Part shown: positions 9,798 to 21,898 of the stretch, piece after piece
Layout: each line of letters starts with the position of its first letter
Numbering within the stretch: position 1 is the stretch's first letter
Assembly (NCBI GenBank): GCA_902521675.1
Contig: CABYSP010000002.1
Span: 32,259-96,258, forward strand
Source: an uncultured Pelagibacteraceae bacterium
Lineage (GTDB): Bacteria; Pseudomonadota; Alphaproteobacteria; Pelagibacterales; Pelagibacteraceae
Direction: 5' to 3'
Length of the DNA: 64,000 bases
The notes under the pieces: generated by a model
What the model was told of the DNA's origin: nothing
Seen by the model: the letters and a program-made list of their open reading frames with translations, nothing else
Database searches by the model: none
Program-made: the position numbers and the translations under genes

Positions 9798-11008
9798 TGA
9801 GAAGGGTAGTTATTACTGGTTTAGGAGTAGTTTCTTGCTTAGGAAATAATCAAGAAGAAGTTCATCAATCTTTATTAAATTCAAAATCAGGAATTTCTTA
9901 TGCTGAGGAATACAAGGAGCACAATTTAAAAAGCCATGTTCATGGTAAGCCAAATATTAAACTTGAAGATCATATCGATAGAAAAACAATTAGGTTTATG
10001 GGTTCAGGCTCAGCTTATAATTATATTGCAATGAAAGAAGCTATTGAAGACTCTGGATTAGAAGAAAGTGAAGTAAGTAATTTTAAAACTGGAATTGTGA
10101 TGGGCTCAGGGGGACCTTCTATAGAAAATGTAATTTTAGCTGCAGATAAAACTAGAGCTAAGACACCAAAATTAATGGGACCTTTTATTGTTCCAAGAAC
10201 TATGGCCAGTACTGCCTCAGCAACACTTGCCGTACCATTTAAAATTAAAGGAACTAACTACACAATGAGTTCTGCATGTGCAACAAGTGGTCATTGCATA
10301 GGAAATTCTATGGAATTAATTCAAATGGGTAAACAGGATGTTGTTTTTGCAGGTGGAAGTGAAGAAATTCATTGGGCAATGACAGCAATGTTTGATGCTA
10401 TGACAGCTTTATCATCAAAATACAATGATACTCCACAATCTGCGTCTAGAGCTTATGATAAAACTAGAGATGGTTTTGTAATTGCAGGTGGTGCAGGTGT
10501 GTTAGTACTTGAAGAGTACGAGCATGCTAAAGCAAGAGGTGCTAAAATATACGCAGAATTAACTGGTTATGGCGCAACTTCGGATGGATATGATATGGTA
10601 GCTCCATCAGGTGAAGGTGCTGTTAGATGTATGAAAATGGCAATGGCAACTACTAAAAATAAAATTGATTACATTAATACTCATGGAACATCTACACCAG
10701 TTGGAGATATAACTGAGCTTAATGCTATTAAAGAAACTTTTGGAGAGGATATTCCAAAAATAAGTTCAACAAAATCTTTATCAGGTCACCCTTTGGGAGC
10801 GGCTTCTGTTCATGAAGCAATTTATTGTTTAATAATGATGAAAAATAATTTCATTACAGGCTCTGCAAATATCACTGAGATGGATGAAGATGCTAAAAAA
10901 TTTCCAATTGTTGCAAAAACTGAAACAGGTGCAACTTTAAATACAGTAATGTCAAATAGCTTTGGTTTTGGTGGAACCAATGCGGCTTTAATTTTTGAAA
11001 AGGTTTAG
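9797..11008 (+). CDS. fabB: Beta-ketoacyl-ACP synthase I
   Basis: [33 protein letters not shown]. Confidence 0.97.
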   Translation: MRRVVITGLGVVSCLGNNQEEVHQSLLNSKSGISYAEEYKEHNLKSHVHGKPNIKLEDHIDRKTIRFMGSGSAYNYIAMKEAIEDSGLEESEVSNFKTGIVMGSGGPSIENVILAADKTRAKTPKLMGPFIVPRTMASTASATLAVPFKIKGTNYTMSSACATSGHCIGNSMELIQMGKQDVVFAGGSEEIHWAMTAMFDAMTALSSKYNDTPQSASRAYDKTRDGFVIAGGAGVLVLEEYEHAKARGAKIYAELTGYGATSDGYDMVAPSGEGAVRCMKMAMATTKNKIDYINTHGTSTPVGDITELNAIKETFGEDIPKISSTKSLSGHPLGAASVHEAIYCLIMMKNNFITGSANITEMDEDAKKFPIVAKTETGATLNTVMSNSFGFGGTNAALIFEKV

Positions 11009-11011
11009 TTT

Positions 11012-11797
11012 ATGAGTCTGATGAAAGGTAAAAAAGGATTAATCATGGGTGTTGCTAATGAAAGATCTATTGCCTGGGGTATATCTCAAAAACTTTCAGA
11101 AGCTGGAGCGGAGCTAGCATTTACATATTTGGGTGACGCTTTAAAAAAAAGAGTAGTTCCTTTAGCAGAAAAATTAAATTCAAACACCACATTCAGTTGT
11201 GATGTTGAAAAAAAAGAAGAAGTAGTAAAACTATTTGAGGATATCAAATCTCAATGGGGTGAAATTGATTTTGTAGTGCATGCAGTTGCTTTCTCTGATA
11301 AATCAGAGTTATCAGGTGAATATTTAAATACGACTAGAGAAAACTTTTTAAGAAGTATGTTAATTTCATGCTTTTCATTTACTGAAGTCGCAAAAGAAGC
11401 TTCAAAGGTAATGAGACAAGGTGGAAGTTTATTAACTTTAACTTACGAATCTACTAAAGCAATCCCAAATTATAATGTAATGGGTGTTTGTAAATCTGCT
11501 TTAGAGGCCAGTGTTAAATACTTAGCTAGAGATTTGGGTGCTAAAGGCATGAGAGTAAATGCTATAAGTGCAGGACCTATCAAGACATTGGCTGCCTCTG
11601 CAATTGGGGACGCAAAATTCCTATATAAATGGAATGAAGACCATTCTTTTCTTAAGAGAAATGTAGATATCCATGATGTTGGTAATTCAGCATTATATCT
11701 ACTAAGTGACCTTGCAAATGGAGTTACTGGTGAAATTCACTACGTAGATGCTGGATATAACAAGGTTGGAATGCCAGATCCTAAAAATATAACCTAA
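11012..11797 (+). CDS. fabI: Enoyl-ACP reductase (NADH)
   Basis: KKGLIMGVANERSIAWGI, YNVMGVCKSALEASVKYLA. Confidence 0.96.
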   Translation: MSLMKGKKGLIMGVANERSIAWGISQKLSEAGAELAFTYLGDALKKRVVPLAEKLNSNTTFSCDVEKKEEVVKLFEDIKSQWGEIDFVVHAVAFSDKSELSGEYLNTTRENFLRSMLISCFSFTEVAKEASKVMRQGGSLLTLTYESTKAIPNYNVMGVCKSALEASVKYLARDLGAKGMRVNAISAGPIKTLAASAIGDAKFLYKWNEDHSFLKRNVDIHDVGNSALYLLSDLANGVTGEIHYVDAGYNKVGMPDPKNIT

Positions 11798-11824
11798 AAT
11801 TTAGTTAAATTTTGTTAAAAATAC

Positions 11825-12031
11825 ATGAAGGGATACAGATTTATTACTGATGATGATACAGCAAAATTTTGTAATCGAGTAACTGAGGCATTATCGAATG
11901 GATGGAAATTATATGGTGAACCCAAAATGACATTTGATAAAAAACGAGGAATAATGCGTTGTGGCCAAGCAGTTATAAAAAATGTTCCAAATAAAAAATA
12001 CTCAAAAAAAATAAATTTATCTTCAATATAA
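11825..12031 (+). CDS. Small DUF1737-like protein
   Basis: KGYRFITDDDTAKFCNRVTEALSNGWKLYGEPKM. Confidence 0.75.
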   Translation: MKGYRFITDDDTAKFCNRVTEALSNGWKLYGEPKMTFDKKRGIMRCGQAVIKNVPNKKYSKKINLSSI

Positions 12032-12032
12032 A

Positions 12033-12062
12033 AAACCCCCAGAACTCTCATTCCAGGGGTTT
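12033..12062. terminator. Terminator between convergent DUF1737 gene and pnp
   Basis: AAACCCC...GGGGTTT stem between convergent genes. Confidence 0.75.
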
Positions 12063-12085
12063 AAAATTATAATTTAAGTTATAAA

Positions 12086-14158
12086 TTATTCAGCAGCTTG
12101 TTTCATAGAAAGTTTAACTTTACCTCTATCGAAACCAATCACTTTAACTTTTACTTCGTCACCTTCTTTGACAACATCAGTAACTTTAGCTACTCTTTTA
12201 TCTGCAAGTTCTGAGATATGAACTAGTCCATCTTGTTTTCCTAAGAAATTAACAAATGCACCAAACTCCATAATCTTCATTACTTTACCTGAATAAATTT
12301 TGTTTAATTCAGCTTTTGCAGTGATGTCTTTAATCATTTGCATTGCGATGTTTCTAGACTCTTCATCAGGAGCAGCAACTGTTACTACACCTTCGTCATT
12401 TACATCTACTTTTGCACCTGATTTTTCAACAATCTCTCTAATCGTTGCTCCACCTTTTCCAATCACAGCTGCAATGTCTTTTTTATCAACATTAACTTGT
12501 TCCATTTTTGGAGTGTGTTTTCCAACATCTTCTCTTGAAGCTGATAATGCTTTATTCATTTCACCTAAGATATGAACTCTTCCATCTTTAGCTTGGCTTA
12601 ATGCCTGTTCCATAATTTCAAAAGTAATACCTGTAATTTTGATATCCATTTGAAGAGAAGTAATTCCATCTTTAGTTCCAGCAACTTTAAAGTCCATGTC
12701 ACCAAGATGATCTTCATCACCTAGGATGTCTGAAAGGACGCTGAAATCGTCACCTTCTTTAATTAATCCCATTGCAATACCAGCAACTGGTTCTTTAATG
12801 GGTACTCCTGCATCCATTAATGCTAAAGAAGTTCCACAAACAGTAGCCATTGAAGAAGAACCATTAGACTCAGTAATTTCTGAAACTACTCTAAAAGTAT
12901 ATGGAAATGCTTCTTTTGTGGGTAATGAGGAATTAATTGCTCTCCATGCTAATTTACCATGACCAATTTCTCTTCTACCTGTTCCAATTCTACCAGTTTC
13001 TCCAACTGAAAAAGGAGGAAAATTGTAGTGAAGCATAAATCGTTCCCTTTGAAGTCCATCTAAACTTTCAATTCTTTGCTCGTCATCAGATGTTCCTAAA
13101 GTTGCTACAACAATCGCTTGAGTTTCTCCTCTAGTAAATAATGCAGAACCATGAGCTCTTGGTAGAACACCCACTTCACATTCAATAGGTCTTACGTCAG
13201 ATAAACCCCTTCCGTCAATTCTATTTTTATTTTTTAGAATGTCTGTTCTAACAATTGATTTTTCAAGATTTTTTAACTGACTGTTAACATCAAGATCAGT
13301 ATAGTTTTCATCTTCCTCATAAAGTTTTTTAGCTTTATCAGTAATCTCTGAAATTTGATTTGATCTATCTTGTTTATCTCTTGTTGCAAAAGCTTTCTTA
13401 AGATCTTCTGTGAAAGTTTCCTCTAATTTTTTCTTAACTTCTGATAGATCTTTCTTTTCAACAGTCCACTCAGGTTTTCTGCATTCTTTTGCAAGTTCCT
13501 CAATCATCTCAATCACTGGAACAAATCCCTCATGCCCAAATTTAACTGCGTTTAACATTTCTTCTTCTGTTAAGCCATTTGCTTCAGACTCAACCATAAG
13601 CACAGCATCTTTTGTACCTGCTACAACTAAATCTAATTTTGATTTTTCTAGTTCTGTTTTAGATGGGTTTAAAACATATTTTCCATCTATAAAACCAACT
13701 CTTGAAGCTCCCACAGGTCCCATGAATGGCATTCCTGATATAGCTAATGCAGCTGATGAAGCAGTGATTGATAAAATATCTGGTTCATTTTCTTTATCAT
13801 ATGAAATTACTGTTGGTAATAACTGTACTTCATTTTTAAATTCATCTGGAAACAAAGGTCTAATTGGTCTGTCAATTAATCTAGAGATTAATGTTTCACT
13901 CTCAGTTGGTCTTGCTTCTCTTTTAAAATATCCACCTGGAATTTTTCCAGCTGCATAATATTTTTCTTGGTAATTTACAGATAATGGAAAGTAATCCATA
14001 TCAGGATTTACTTTTTTTGCTCCTACTACTGTTGCTAGTACGACTGTCTCACCACATGTTGCAATTATTGCACCGTCCGCCTGTCTTGCTACTTTACCTG
14101 TTTCTAAACTTATCTTCTTTCCCGCTACTTCAATTTCCTTCTTGTATACTTTAAACAT
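12086..14158 (-). CDS. pnp: Polyribonucleotide nucleotidyltransferase
   Basis: Two RNase PH domains, KH ([12 protein letters not shown]) and S1 ([19 protein letters not shown]). Confidence 0.98.
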   Translation of the reverse strand: MFKVYKKEIEVAGKKISLETGKVARQADGAIIATCGETVVLATVVGAKKVNPDMDYFPLSVNYQEKYYAAGKIPGGYFKREARPTESETLISRLIDRPIRPLFPDEFKNEVQLLPTVISYDKENEPDILSITASSAALAISGMPFMGPVGASRVGFIDGKYVLNPSKTELEKSKLDLVVAGTKDAVLMVESEANGLTEEEMLNAVKFGHEGFVPVIEMIEELAKECRKPEWTVEKKDLSEVKKKLEETFTEDLKKAFATRDKQDRSNQISEITDKAKKLYEEDENYTDLDVNSQLKNLEKSIVRTDILKNKNRIDGRGLSDVRPIECEVGVLPRAHGSALFTRGETQAIVVATLGTSDDEQRIESLDGLQRERFMLHYNFPPFSVGETGRIGTGRREIGHGKLAWRAINSSLPTKEAFPYTFRVVSEITESNGSSSMATVCGTSLALMDAGVPIKEPVAGIAMGLIKEGDDFSVLSDILGDEDHLGDMDFKVAGTKDGITSLQMDIKITGITFEIMEQALSQAKDGRVHILGEMNKALSASREDVGKHTPKMEQVNVDKKDIAAVIGKGGATIREIVEKSGAKVDVNDEGVVTVAAPDEESRNIAMQMIKDITAKAELNKIYSGKVMKIMEFGAFVNFLGKQDGLVHISELADKRVAKVTDVVKEGDEVKVKVIGFDRGKVKLSMKQAAE

Positions 14159-14170
14159 TTCATTTCCATT

Positions 14171-14188
14171 TCGTTTCGTTCGTTTCGT
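14171..14188. repeat. Tandem 9-mer (tcgtttcgt x2) in the pnp leader
   Basis: Exact 9-bp tandem duplication in a pyrimidine-rich (+ strand) tract. Confidence 0.7.
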
Positions 14189-14215
14189 TCCATTCCGTTC
14201 TATCTATCTTGACTT

Positions 14216-14464
14216 CTATTTTCTTAAATTCAATTTCGACAGTACATTTTTGTAAGAATCCATTTTATTTTTCTTTAGGTATTCTAACAATTTCTTTCTT
14301 CTATTTACCGCTCTCAACAATCCAACTGATGAATGTTTGTCTTTTTTGAATTGCTTAATGTGCTTAGAGAGAGTTTCAATTTTCTCTGTTAACAAAGCGA
14401 TCTGTATCTCTGAAGATCCAGTATCTTTATCGTGCATTGCTAATTCTTGTGCCTTTTTATTCAT
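14216..14464 (-). CDS. rpsO: 30S ribosomal protein S15
   Basis: DTGSSEIQIALLTEKIETLSKHIKQFKKDKHSSVGLL. Confidence 0.96.
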   Translation of the reverse strand: MNKKAQELAMHDKDTGSSEIQIALLTEKIETLSKHIKQFKKDKHSSVGLLRAVNRRKKLLEYLKKNKMDSYKNVLSKLNLRK

Positions 14465-14476
14465 GCCTCTTTCTTC

Positions 14477-14845
14477 CTATTTATTTGTTTGTTTTATTAA
14501 GTTTTCTATTTTTTCCGCATACTCAAAAGATTCATCTTTTCTAAAAAGTAATTTTGGTAAAAATTTCATAACCACTTTTTGTGATAAAATTTTTCTAATT
14601 AAAAACGAGTATTGTTTTAAAACATTAATTGTTTCCTCCGCATCTTTTCCTCCTAATGGAAGAACATATGCTTTAGCAATTTTTAAATCTGGACTCATTC
14701 TAACCTCAGTAACAGTTATTGTATTCGTTTCTAAATTGGGCACCTTAGCCTCATTTCTTATAAAAATCATGCTTAAAGACTGTTTGATCATTTCTCCTAC
14801 TCTAAGCTGTCTTTGAGATACCGGTTTTCCTATTCTATCTGCCAT
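14477..14845 (-). CDS. rbfA: Ribosome-binding factor A
   Basis: SQRQLRVGEMIKQSLS; VTEVRMSPDLKIAKAYVLPL. Confidence 0.94.
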   Translation of the reverse strand: MADRIGKPVSQRQLRVGEMIKQSLSMIFIRNEAKVPNLETNTITVTEVRMSPDLKIAKAYVLPLGGKDAEETINVLKQYSFLIRKILSQKVVMKFLPKLLFRKDESFEYAEKIENLIKQTNK

Positions 14846-17064
14846 TAAATTGACCTCTCTGTAGATGTAACACTAAAAGCTTCTATTGTGTCATTTTTTT
14901 GGAAATCCATATAATCTTTGACTGTAATTCCACATTCTTGACCACCACTTACCTGTTTTACTTGATTTTTTTCCCTAAATATTGATGAAACTTTTCCAGT
15001 ATAAATAATAGCACCGTCCCTAATAATTCTAACATCTGAAGTACTATTAATTTCTCCTTCGGTTACTTTTGAACCTGCAACTTTTCCAGCACCTGAAACT
15101 TTAAATATTTCCAAGATTTGTGCTGTACCAGTAATTGTTTCTTGGACATCAGGTGCCAATAATCCTGACATTCTTTGTTTAATATAATCTAAAACCTCAT
15201 AAATAATATTGTATGAGGATATTTTTATTTTTTCATTTTCAGCAAGTTTTTTTGCTTCTTTACTTGGTTTAACATTAAAAGCTATTAATACTGCATTTGA
15301 AGCTTTAGCTAATGTAACATCTGTTTCTGTTACCATTCCAATATCTGCTAAAATTATTTTAGGTTTGACTTCATCATGCTTAATTTGGCTAATTGCATTT
15401 TTAATTGCTTCTGATGATCCATGTACATCAGATTTAATAATTAAATTTAATTCTTCTGTGGATTTATCTGAGAAAGCAGAATCTTGAGTTGCAAAAGTTA
15501 GTGGATTTTTTCCATCTTTACTTTCTTGAGCTCTATTTTCACTCAATGTTTTAGCTTCTTTTTCGGTATCTAGAACAATAAAATCATCTCCAGCTTTTGC
15601 TGCACCATTAATACCTAAAATTTCAACAGGAGTTGAAGGTAAGGCTTCATTAATATTTTGTCCTTTATCATTAATAATTGCTCTAACTTTTCCCCATTTT
15701 AAACCACTTACAAAAAAATCACCTTTCTTAAGTGTTCCAGTGGTAATAATTATATTTGCAACTGGACCCCTACCAACATCAATTTTTGACTCTAAAACTA
15801 CACCTGTAGCTTTAGATTCATAATCTGTTTTGAGGTCTAAAATCTCTGCTTGAAGTATTATAGACTCAACTAATTTATCTAAGTTTTGTTTCGTTTTAGT
15901 TGAAATTTCAATCATTAAAGTATCACCAGATAAATCTTCAGCGATCAATTCGTGTTCTAATAATTGATTTTTTATTTTCTGTGGATCTGCCTCTGGTAGA
16001 TCGCATTTATTTATTGCTACAACTATTGGAACATTTGCAACTTTAGCATGTTTAATAGACTCAACTGTTTGAGGTTTAACCCCATCATCAGCAGCGACTA
16101 CTAAAACAACTACGTCTGTTAATTTTGATCCTCTTGCTCTCATCTCTGTAAAAGCAGCGTGGCCTGGTGTATCAATAAATGTTAATTTATTATTTTGGCT
16201 CTCAATTTGATAAGCTCCAATATGTTGAGTTATTCCACCAAATTCTCCTGAAACTACGTTTGCACTTCTGAGTACATCTAGCACTGAGGTTTTACCGTGA
16301 TCAACATGACCCATGACGGTAACTATTGGGGGTCGATTTTTTAAATTTTCAGTTCTCGAAGCTTTTATTTTTTGAATTATTTCTTCTGCTTTCTCTTCTC
16401 TAATTGGATTATGACCAAATTCTTTAACTAAATATTCTGCAGTATCTGCAGCTAATGTTTGATTGATAGTCACAGTAACACCCATGCCGAACAAATGCTT
16501 AATTACATTGCTTGATTGTTCAGCCATTCTATTTGCAAGTTCTCTTACTGTGATTGCTTCAGGAATATTAACATCTCTTTTAATCTGTTTTAAATTTTCT
16601 TGAGAATCATCTTTTGTGGCATTTTTAATTTCTTTTTGTCTTGCTCTCTTAACTGATGCTAAACTTCTTTGTTTTGCATCAATCTCATCACTCAGTGCTC
16701 TTGATACAGTTAACTTTAACTCTCTCTTCTTTGTTCCAGCTTTTAAAGTCTTTCTATCTTTGTTTTCACTATCTCCTTTAAGTCTTTTGGTAGCCCTTTG
16801 TTCTGCTAGTTTTCTCTTTTCAAAATTGTTTGTTATAGAGGGTGTTTTAGGATTGAATGAAGGTTTTGGCGGAACTCCTCTGTTGAAAGTTGAGGATGTT
16901 CTCGACTTATTTGTACTAGTTCTAAATGATCCGCCTCTACTTGAGAGTTTTCCAGTTTGTTTTTCAATTACTACAGAATTTTTTCCTTGAGATTTAGCTA
17001 TCTCAATGTTCTTGATTGATTTTTTGGCTGAGCCTGAAATTGTTAATTTTGTTTTTTTCTCCAT
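14845..17064 (-). CDS. infB: Translation initiation factor IF-2
   Basis: [40 protein letters not shown]. Confidence 0.98.
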   Translation of the reverse strand: MEKKTKLTISGSAKKSIKNIEIAKSQGKNSVVIEKQTGKLSSRGGSFRTSTNKSRTSSTFNRGVPPKPSFNPKTPSITNNFEKRKLAEQRATKRLKGDSENKDRKTLKAGTKKRELKLTVSRALSDEIDAKQRSLASVKRARQKEIKNATKDDSQENLKQIKRDVNIPEAITVRELANRMAEQSSNVIKHLFGMGVTVTINQTLAADTAEYLVKEFGHNPIREEKAEEIIQKIKASRTENLKNRPPIVTVMGHVDHGKTSVLDVLRSANVVSGEFGGITQHIGAYQIESQNNKLTFIDTPGHAAFTEMRARGSKLTDVVVLVVAADDGVKPQTVESIKHAKVANVPIVVAINKCDLPEADPQKIKNQLLEHELIAEDLSGDTLMIEISTKTKQNLDKLVESIILQAEILDLKTDYESKATGVVLESKIDVGRGPVANIIITTGTLKKGDFFVSGLKWGKVRAIINDKGQNINEALPSTPVEILGINGAAKAGDDFIVLDTEKEAKTLSENRAQESKDGKNPLTFATQDSAFSDKSTEELNLIIKSDVHGSSEAIKNAISQIKHDEVKPKIILADIGMVTETDVTLAKASNAVLIAFNVKPSKEAKKLAENEKIKISSYNIIYEVLDYIKQRMSGLLAPDVQETITGTAQILEIFKVSGAGKVAGSKVTEGEINSTSDVRIIRDGAIIYTGKVSSIFREKNQVKQVSGGQECGITVKDYMDFQKNDTIEAFSVTSTERSI

Positions 17065-17074
17065 AGCTCATCAC

Positions 17075-18628
17075 TCAATCTTTATAAACAATGTTTCGCG
17101 CAGACATAATTAGTTCATCCGCTTCTTCTTTTGATAGAGCAAAATCTTCCAGATAACCTTGAATTTTTACTCTCTCACCTTTAACCACATCATATCCGCC
17201 GGTTAATTCATCAGATGCTAAGTCTGCAAAATCTTCTAAACTTAAAATTTTTTGTTCACCGAGTGTAACTAACATCCCTGGAGTTAATCCCTTTAAATTA
17301 ATTAAGTCATCTTGAAGACCTAATTCTTTTATTCTCTGAGAAATGTCCTCCTGATCCTTTTCATGAAACTCTTTAGCTCTTTCAATTAAAGCTTTAGCAG
17401 TATCTTCTTCTATCCCTTCTATCTTCATTAAATTTTCAACTGAACTATCTTTGATATCGTCGATAGTTGAAAAACCTTCGGCCACTAGTAACTGGCCCAA
17501 TGTTTCATCTAACTCTAAATTTTTTACAAAATTCTCTGTTTTTTCTTTAAATTCCAATTGTCTTCGTTCAGAATCTTCTGCATCAGTCATTATATTAATT
17601 TCATAATTTAAGAGTTTTGTTGCAAGTCTGACGTTTTGACCTCTTCTTCCAATTGCTTTACTTAAGTTTTCTTCCGTCAGAATTACATCAAGTTTTTTTC
17701 TTTCACTATCAACATTGACTCTTTGTACCTCGGCAGGGGATAATGCATTTGAAACTAAAATAGCAGGATCTTCAGACCAATTAACTATATCAATTTTCTC
17801 TCCTTGAAGTTCATTTACAACAGCTTGTACTCTTGAACCTCTCATACCTACACAAGCACCAACCGGGTCTAAAGATGTATCAACTGCTTTAACACATATT
17901 TTTGCTCTACTTCCAGGATCCCTTGAAGAAGACTTGATTTCTATTAATCCATCATAAATTTCTGGGACTTCTTGAACAAAAAGCTTTTCCATAAATTTAG
18001 GATGAGCTCTAGAAAGAAATATTTGTTGTCCTCTAGGCTCTCTTCTAACATCATAGCAATAAGCTTTTATACGATCACCTGCTTTAATATTTTCACGTGG
18101 AATTAATTCATTTTTTTGAATTATTGCTTCAGTTCTTCCTAAATCAACAATTACATTCCCAAATTCTAATCTCTTTACAATTCCACTTAAAATAGAGTCT
18201 TTCTTATCAATAAAGTCATTAAATTGTCTTTCTCTCTCAGCTTCTCTTACATTAAAACTAATCACCTGCTTTGCGGTTTGCGCAGCTATTCTCCCAAAAT
18301 CAAATGAAGGGAGTGGCTGTAATACTTCGTCACCAATAGACTTGTCTTTATTTAATTCATTTAAATTAATTGCATCCTCTAATTTTATCTCTGTATTTGC
18401 ATTTTCAGGATTTTCAGCGATTATCAATTTTCTAAAAAGCTCAATATCTCCGTTTTCTCTATTAATAGAAACTTTAATTTCATTTTCCTGTCCAAATTTT
18501 GATTTTGCAGCTTTAGCAATACCAGTTTCCATGGAGCTTATAATTAGTTCTTTATCAATTGATTTTTCTAAAGCTACAGCTTCAGCAATTCTTAATAATT
18601 CAAGTTTATCTGCTCTTTTATTCAACAT
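17075..18628 (-). CDS. nusA: Transcription termination/antitermination protein NusA
   Basis: DPVGACVGMRGSRVQAVVNELQGEKIDIV; S1 and KH domains. Confidence 0.98.
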   Translation of the reverse strand: MLNKRADKLELLRIAEAVALEKSIDKELIISSMETGIAKAAKSKFGQENEIKVSINRENGDIELFRKLIIAENPENANTEIKLEDAINLNELNKDKSIGDEVLQPLPSFDFGRIAAQTAKQVISFNVREAERERQFNDFIDKKDSILSGIVKRLEFGNVIVDLGRTEAIIQKNELIPRENIKAGDRIKAYCYDVRREPRGQQIFLSRAHPKFMEKLFVQEVPEIYDGLIEIKSSSRDPGSRAKICVKAVDTSLDPVGACVGMRGSRVQAVVNELQGEKIDIVNWSEDPAILVSNALSPAEVQRVNVDSERKKLDVILTEENLSKAIGRRGQNVRLATKLLNYEINIMTDAEDSERRQLEFKEKTENFVKNLELDETLGQLLVAEGFSTIDDIKDSSVENLMKIEGIEEDTAKALIERAKEFHEKDQEDISQRIKELGLQDDLINLKGLTPGMLVTLGEQKILSLEDFADLASDELTGGYDVVKGERVKIQGYLEDFALSKEEADELIMSARNIVYKD

Positions 18629-18642
18629 AATTTTGTATGCTC

Positions 18643-18671
18643 CAAAAAAAAAATGGGCTTAAGCCCATTTT
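18643..18671 (-). terminator. Intrinsic terminator after metK
   Basis: AAAATGGGCTT|AAGCCCATTTT perfect inverted repeat followed on the minus strand by a U-tract. Confidence 0.85.
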
Positions 18672-18728
18672 GTAAAGTTTAATAATGTAGCTGCAATATA
18701 TTAAAGTTTTTTTTTAATTCAATAGAAA

Positions 18729-19898
18729 CTATTTAGAAAAAACATTAATTTTATCAGTTTTTTCCCATGAAAATGAACCATTTTCTTCAGGTGCTCTCCC
18801 AAAATGGCCGTAAGCAGATGTTTTTTCATAAATTGGTTTATTTAAATTTAACATTTCTCTAATACCTCTAGGGCTCAAATCAAAATTTTCTTTAATCTTT
18901 TCTACAACAAATTTATTTTTATCTAGATCGTTATCAAATAAATCCACATAAATAGACAATGGTTTTGATACACCAATCGCATAAGCTAATTGAATTAAAC
19001 ATTTGTCTGCAATTTTTGAACCAACTACGTTCTTTGCTATAAACCTTGCAGCGTAAGCTGCTGACCTATCAACTTTAGTTGGATCTTTTCCGGAAAAAGC
19101 ACCACCACCATGAGGTGCAGCTCCACCATAAGTATCAACAATAATTTTTCTACCAGTCAAACCACAATCTCCATCAGGACCACCAATCACAAAATTACCT
19201 GTTGGATTTACATAAAACTCATCTTCATTGAAACCATTAAGAAAATTCTCAGGAATAGATTTTAACATATAAGGTCTTAATAAATCTCTTACTTGAGCTT
19301 GATTAACATCAGCTGAATGTTGTGAAGATATTACCACTGATTTAACTTTTGAAGGTTTTCCTTCAACATATTCAAATGTTACTTGGCTTTTTGAGTCTGG
19401 TTCAATATTTTTTAACTTTCCTGACTTTCTATCTTCCGCCATCATTCTTAAAATTTTATGAGAATAATGAATTGGTGCTGGCATTAAAACATCTGTTTCA
19501 TTACATGCGTATCCAAACATAATACCTTGATCTCCAGCTCCTTCATCTTTATTTCCTGATGAGTCCACTCCCATAGCAATATCAGCTGATTGTGAATGTA
19601 AATGACTTTCGATTTTTGTAGCTTCTTTCCAAGTAAATCCTTCTTGGTCATAACCAATATCTTTTATACAATTTCTTACTTTTTCAATTAATTCATCTTT
19701 TTTAATTTCTGGTCCTCTTACCTCTCCAGCTAAAACCACTTTATTTGTCGTAGTTAGTGTTTCGCAAGCAACTCTAGAATATGGATCTTCAGAAATATAA
19801 CTATCAACAACCATATCTGAAATCCTATCAGACACTTTATCTGGATGGCCTTCTGAAACTGACTCACTTGTGAAAAGATAATTTCTTAAATTACTCAT
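18729..19898 (-). CDS. metK: S-adenosylmethionine synthetase
   Basis: [32 protein letters not shown]. Confidence 0.98.
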   Translation of the reverse strand: MSNLRNYLFTSESVSEGHPDKVSDRISDMVVDSYISEDPYSRVACETLTTTNKVVLAGEVRGPEIKKDELIEKVRNCIKDIGYDQEGFTWKEATKIESHLHSQSADIAMGVDSSGNKDEGAGDQGIMFGYACNETDVLMPAPIHYSHKILRMMAEDRKSGKLKNIEPDSKSQVTFEYVEGKPSKVKSVVISSQHSADVNQAQVRDLLRPYMLKSIPENFLNGFNEDEFYVNPTGNFVIGGPDGDCGLTGRKIIVDTYGGAAPHGGGAFSGKDPTKVDRSAAYAARFIAKNVVGSKIADKCLIQLAYAIGVSKPLSIYVDLFDNDLDKNKFVVEKIKENFDLSPRGIREMLNLNKPIYEKTSAYGHFGRAPEENGSFSWEKTDKINVFSK

Positions 19899-21435
19899 TT
19901 CTAAGTTTCTTAAATGAAAATATTAAAAAAATATACAATAAAATTACAAATCCAAAAATTTTATTTCCAAATTTTGCAAATAGGGTTGGCTCTATTTTTC
20001 TTGTCTCACTTAAATCTATGTAACCTGATTTATTTATATCAACTTTTTGCTCTATAACTCCAAGTGGATTAATAATTGCTGATGTACCATTATTTGCTGA
20101 TCTTAAAACATATTTTCCACTCTCTATCGCTCTAAAAATACTATGAGTTAAATGTTGCTCTGGTCCAATTGATTTACCAAACCAACCATCTTCAGAAATA
20201 TTTACAATATAATCAAACTTGCTGTTTGAGAAAATTTTGCCAGAGTAAATTATCTCATAACAAATGAGAGGTAATATTTTCACTGATAAATTACTATATT
20301 TCAGATCAATTATGTTTCTTTCTGCACCTTTTGAATATGATTGGTACTCATTAGTAATTGTTTTTAAACCAATACTTTTTAATATTTTTTCAAAAGGTAA
20401 AAATTCGCCAAAAGGAACAAGATTAATTTTCTTATATGAATTGATTATATTTAGATTGTGATCATAAATAGATAATGAATTAAAATGTTTGATAGTTTTA
20501 TTATCATCTTCTTTGCTATTAATTCCTATTGCTAACAAATGATTTTCATTGAATTCATTTTCAAACAACCATTTGTATTCTTTTAGTTGATCTTGTGAAA
20601 TACCTGGAATTATACCTTCTGGCCAAATAAAAATTATTTTTTCATTTTTTTTAGTTGAGCTGATTTCAATTAGCTCTTCTATTGCTGTTATAGGGTCAAT
20701 ATTATTATAAAATCTATCTATGCCTATATTTGAACTTAAAATTCTTATTTTATAATCAAGCTTTTTTAATTGTTGATTATTAAATTTTTCTAAATTTTGT
20801 GAACCAAGTATATAAAATGACATCGTTGTAACAAGAAATGCAATACAAATACTAATATCTTTTTTATTTTCTCTTAAAATGAATATTGATGGGCTTGTGA
20901 ATAATGAAATACAGAAAAGATTAAAGCTATAAGTGCCTATGATTGATGTGATGTTTAAAATTTCTATTTGATTATAGAAACTATAAGCAATTAAATTCCA
21001 AGGAAAACCAGTGAGTATTGATCCTCTTAGAAATTCTACTATTCCAAATATTAAAGAAAAGAGAAAAAATGAACTCAAATTTTCTTTTGGTTTTAAAACT
21101 ACAAATAAGTAAGCGACTAAAGCGTAAAATAAAGCCAGTAAACCAGGTATTAAAACTATTGTTAAAGGTATTAAAAATTTTAAATTTTGATCAAAGGTTA
21201 ATGATATTGATATCCAATATAAATTACTTACAAAATAACCAAACCCGAATAACCATCCATAAAGAAAAAATATTTTTTTATTTTTATAAAACTCAATTTT
21301 CTTTACTAAAAATATATAGAATAAACTGAAAGTTAAAAAATTAATTACAACATAATTAAAGGGAGGTAAACTTAAGGAAGTAAGAGCCCCTAATAAAATT
21401 AAATAAATTAATTCAATATAAAATTTATTTTTCAA
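19891..21435 (-). CDS. lnt: Apolipoprotein N-acyltransferase
   Basis: Multi-TM N-terminus plus nitrilase domain ([25 protein letters not shown]). Confidence 0.94.
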   Translation of the reverse strand: MKNKFYIELIYLILLGALTSLSLPPFNYVVINFLTFSLFYIFLVKKIEFYKNKKIFFLYGWLFGFGYFVSNLYWISISLTFDQNLKFLIPLTIVLIPGLLALFYALVAYLFVVLKPKENLSSFFLFSLIFGIVEFLRGSILTGFPWNLIAYSFYNQIEILNITSIIGTYSFNLFCISLFTSPSIFILRENKKDISICIAFLVTTMSFYILGSQNLEKFNNQQLKKLDYKIRILSSNIGIDRFYNNIDPITAIEELIEISSTKKNEKIIFIWPEGIIPGISQDQLKEYKWLFENEFNENHLLAIGINSKEDDNKTIKHFNSLSIYDHNLNIINSYKKINLVPFGEFLPFEKILKSIGLKTITNEYQSYSKGAERNIIDLKYSNLSVKILPLICYEIIYSGKIFSNSKFDYIVNISEDGWFGKSIGPEQHLTHSIFRAIESGKYVLRSANNGTSAIINPLGVIEQKVDINKSGYIDLSETRKIEPTLFAKFGNKIFGFVILLYIFLIFSFKKLRNE

Positions 21436-21436
21436 T

Positions 21437-21898
21437 TTAATTTATTTTTGATTGCACAGATTTATATAATAGATTTTCCTCTTTTAACATTTTCGAATAG
21501 TCTTTATTTTTTTTATGATCAAATCCTAAAAGATGAAGAAAACCATGTATGAATATTTTAGTAACTTTTTCTTTAAATGATTTTAAATCTTGTGATCTTG
21601 GTTTGTCTAGATAATTATAGCTGATGATGATGTCTCCAAGATAAGTATTATTTGAAATTTTTAAATTTTTATTTAATGGAAAAGATAAAATATCGGTAGA
21701 TTTATTTTTTTTTCTAAAAATCTTATTTAAATTTTTTATATTCTTATTGTTTGAAAGTAATAATGTGAAAGTTACCTTTTTATTTAAAAATTTATATTTT
21801 TTTGGAAAAGCTTTACATATTTTTTTAAAAAAAATATCCTTGTTTTTTAGCCTTTTTGACCAAGCCTTCTCCTCAGAGAAGACATTAATATTAATCAT
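21437..21898 (-). CDS. ybeY: Endoribonuclease YbeY
   Basis: KSTDILSFP and HGFLHLLGFDH. Confidence 0.95.
   Translation of the reverse strand: MININVFSEEKAWSKRLKNKDIFFKKICKAFPKKYKFLNKKVTFTLLLSNNKNIKNLNKIFRKKNKSTDILSFPLNKNLKISNNTYLGDIIISYNYLDKPRSQDLKSFKEKVTKIFIHGFLHLLGFDHKKNKDYSKMLKEENLLYKSVQSKIN

Noticed and set aside
12300-13958. Plus-strand ORFs at 12300, 12726 and 13410 antisense to pnp
   Set aside because: Shadow ORFs fully inside a well-conserved gene; compositionally Ser/Phe-rich as expected from antisense translation, no recognisable family.
14337-14816. 159-aa plus-strand ORF antisense to rpsO/rbfA
   Set aside because: Overlaps two confident genes on the opposite strand and has no recognisable motif.
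18094-18099. CACGTG in nusA considered as a second parS
   Set aside because: Flanks (atttt/gaatt) do not match TGTTT/AAACA arms.
19880-19910. SAM riboswitch upstream of metK
   Set aside because: metK overlaps the end of lnt by about 8 bp, leaving no leader for a riboswitch, and no SAM-II/SAM-V-like structure was evident.
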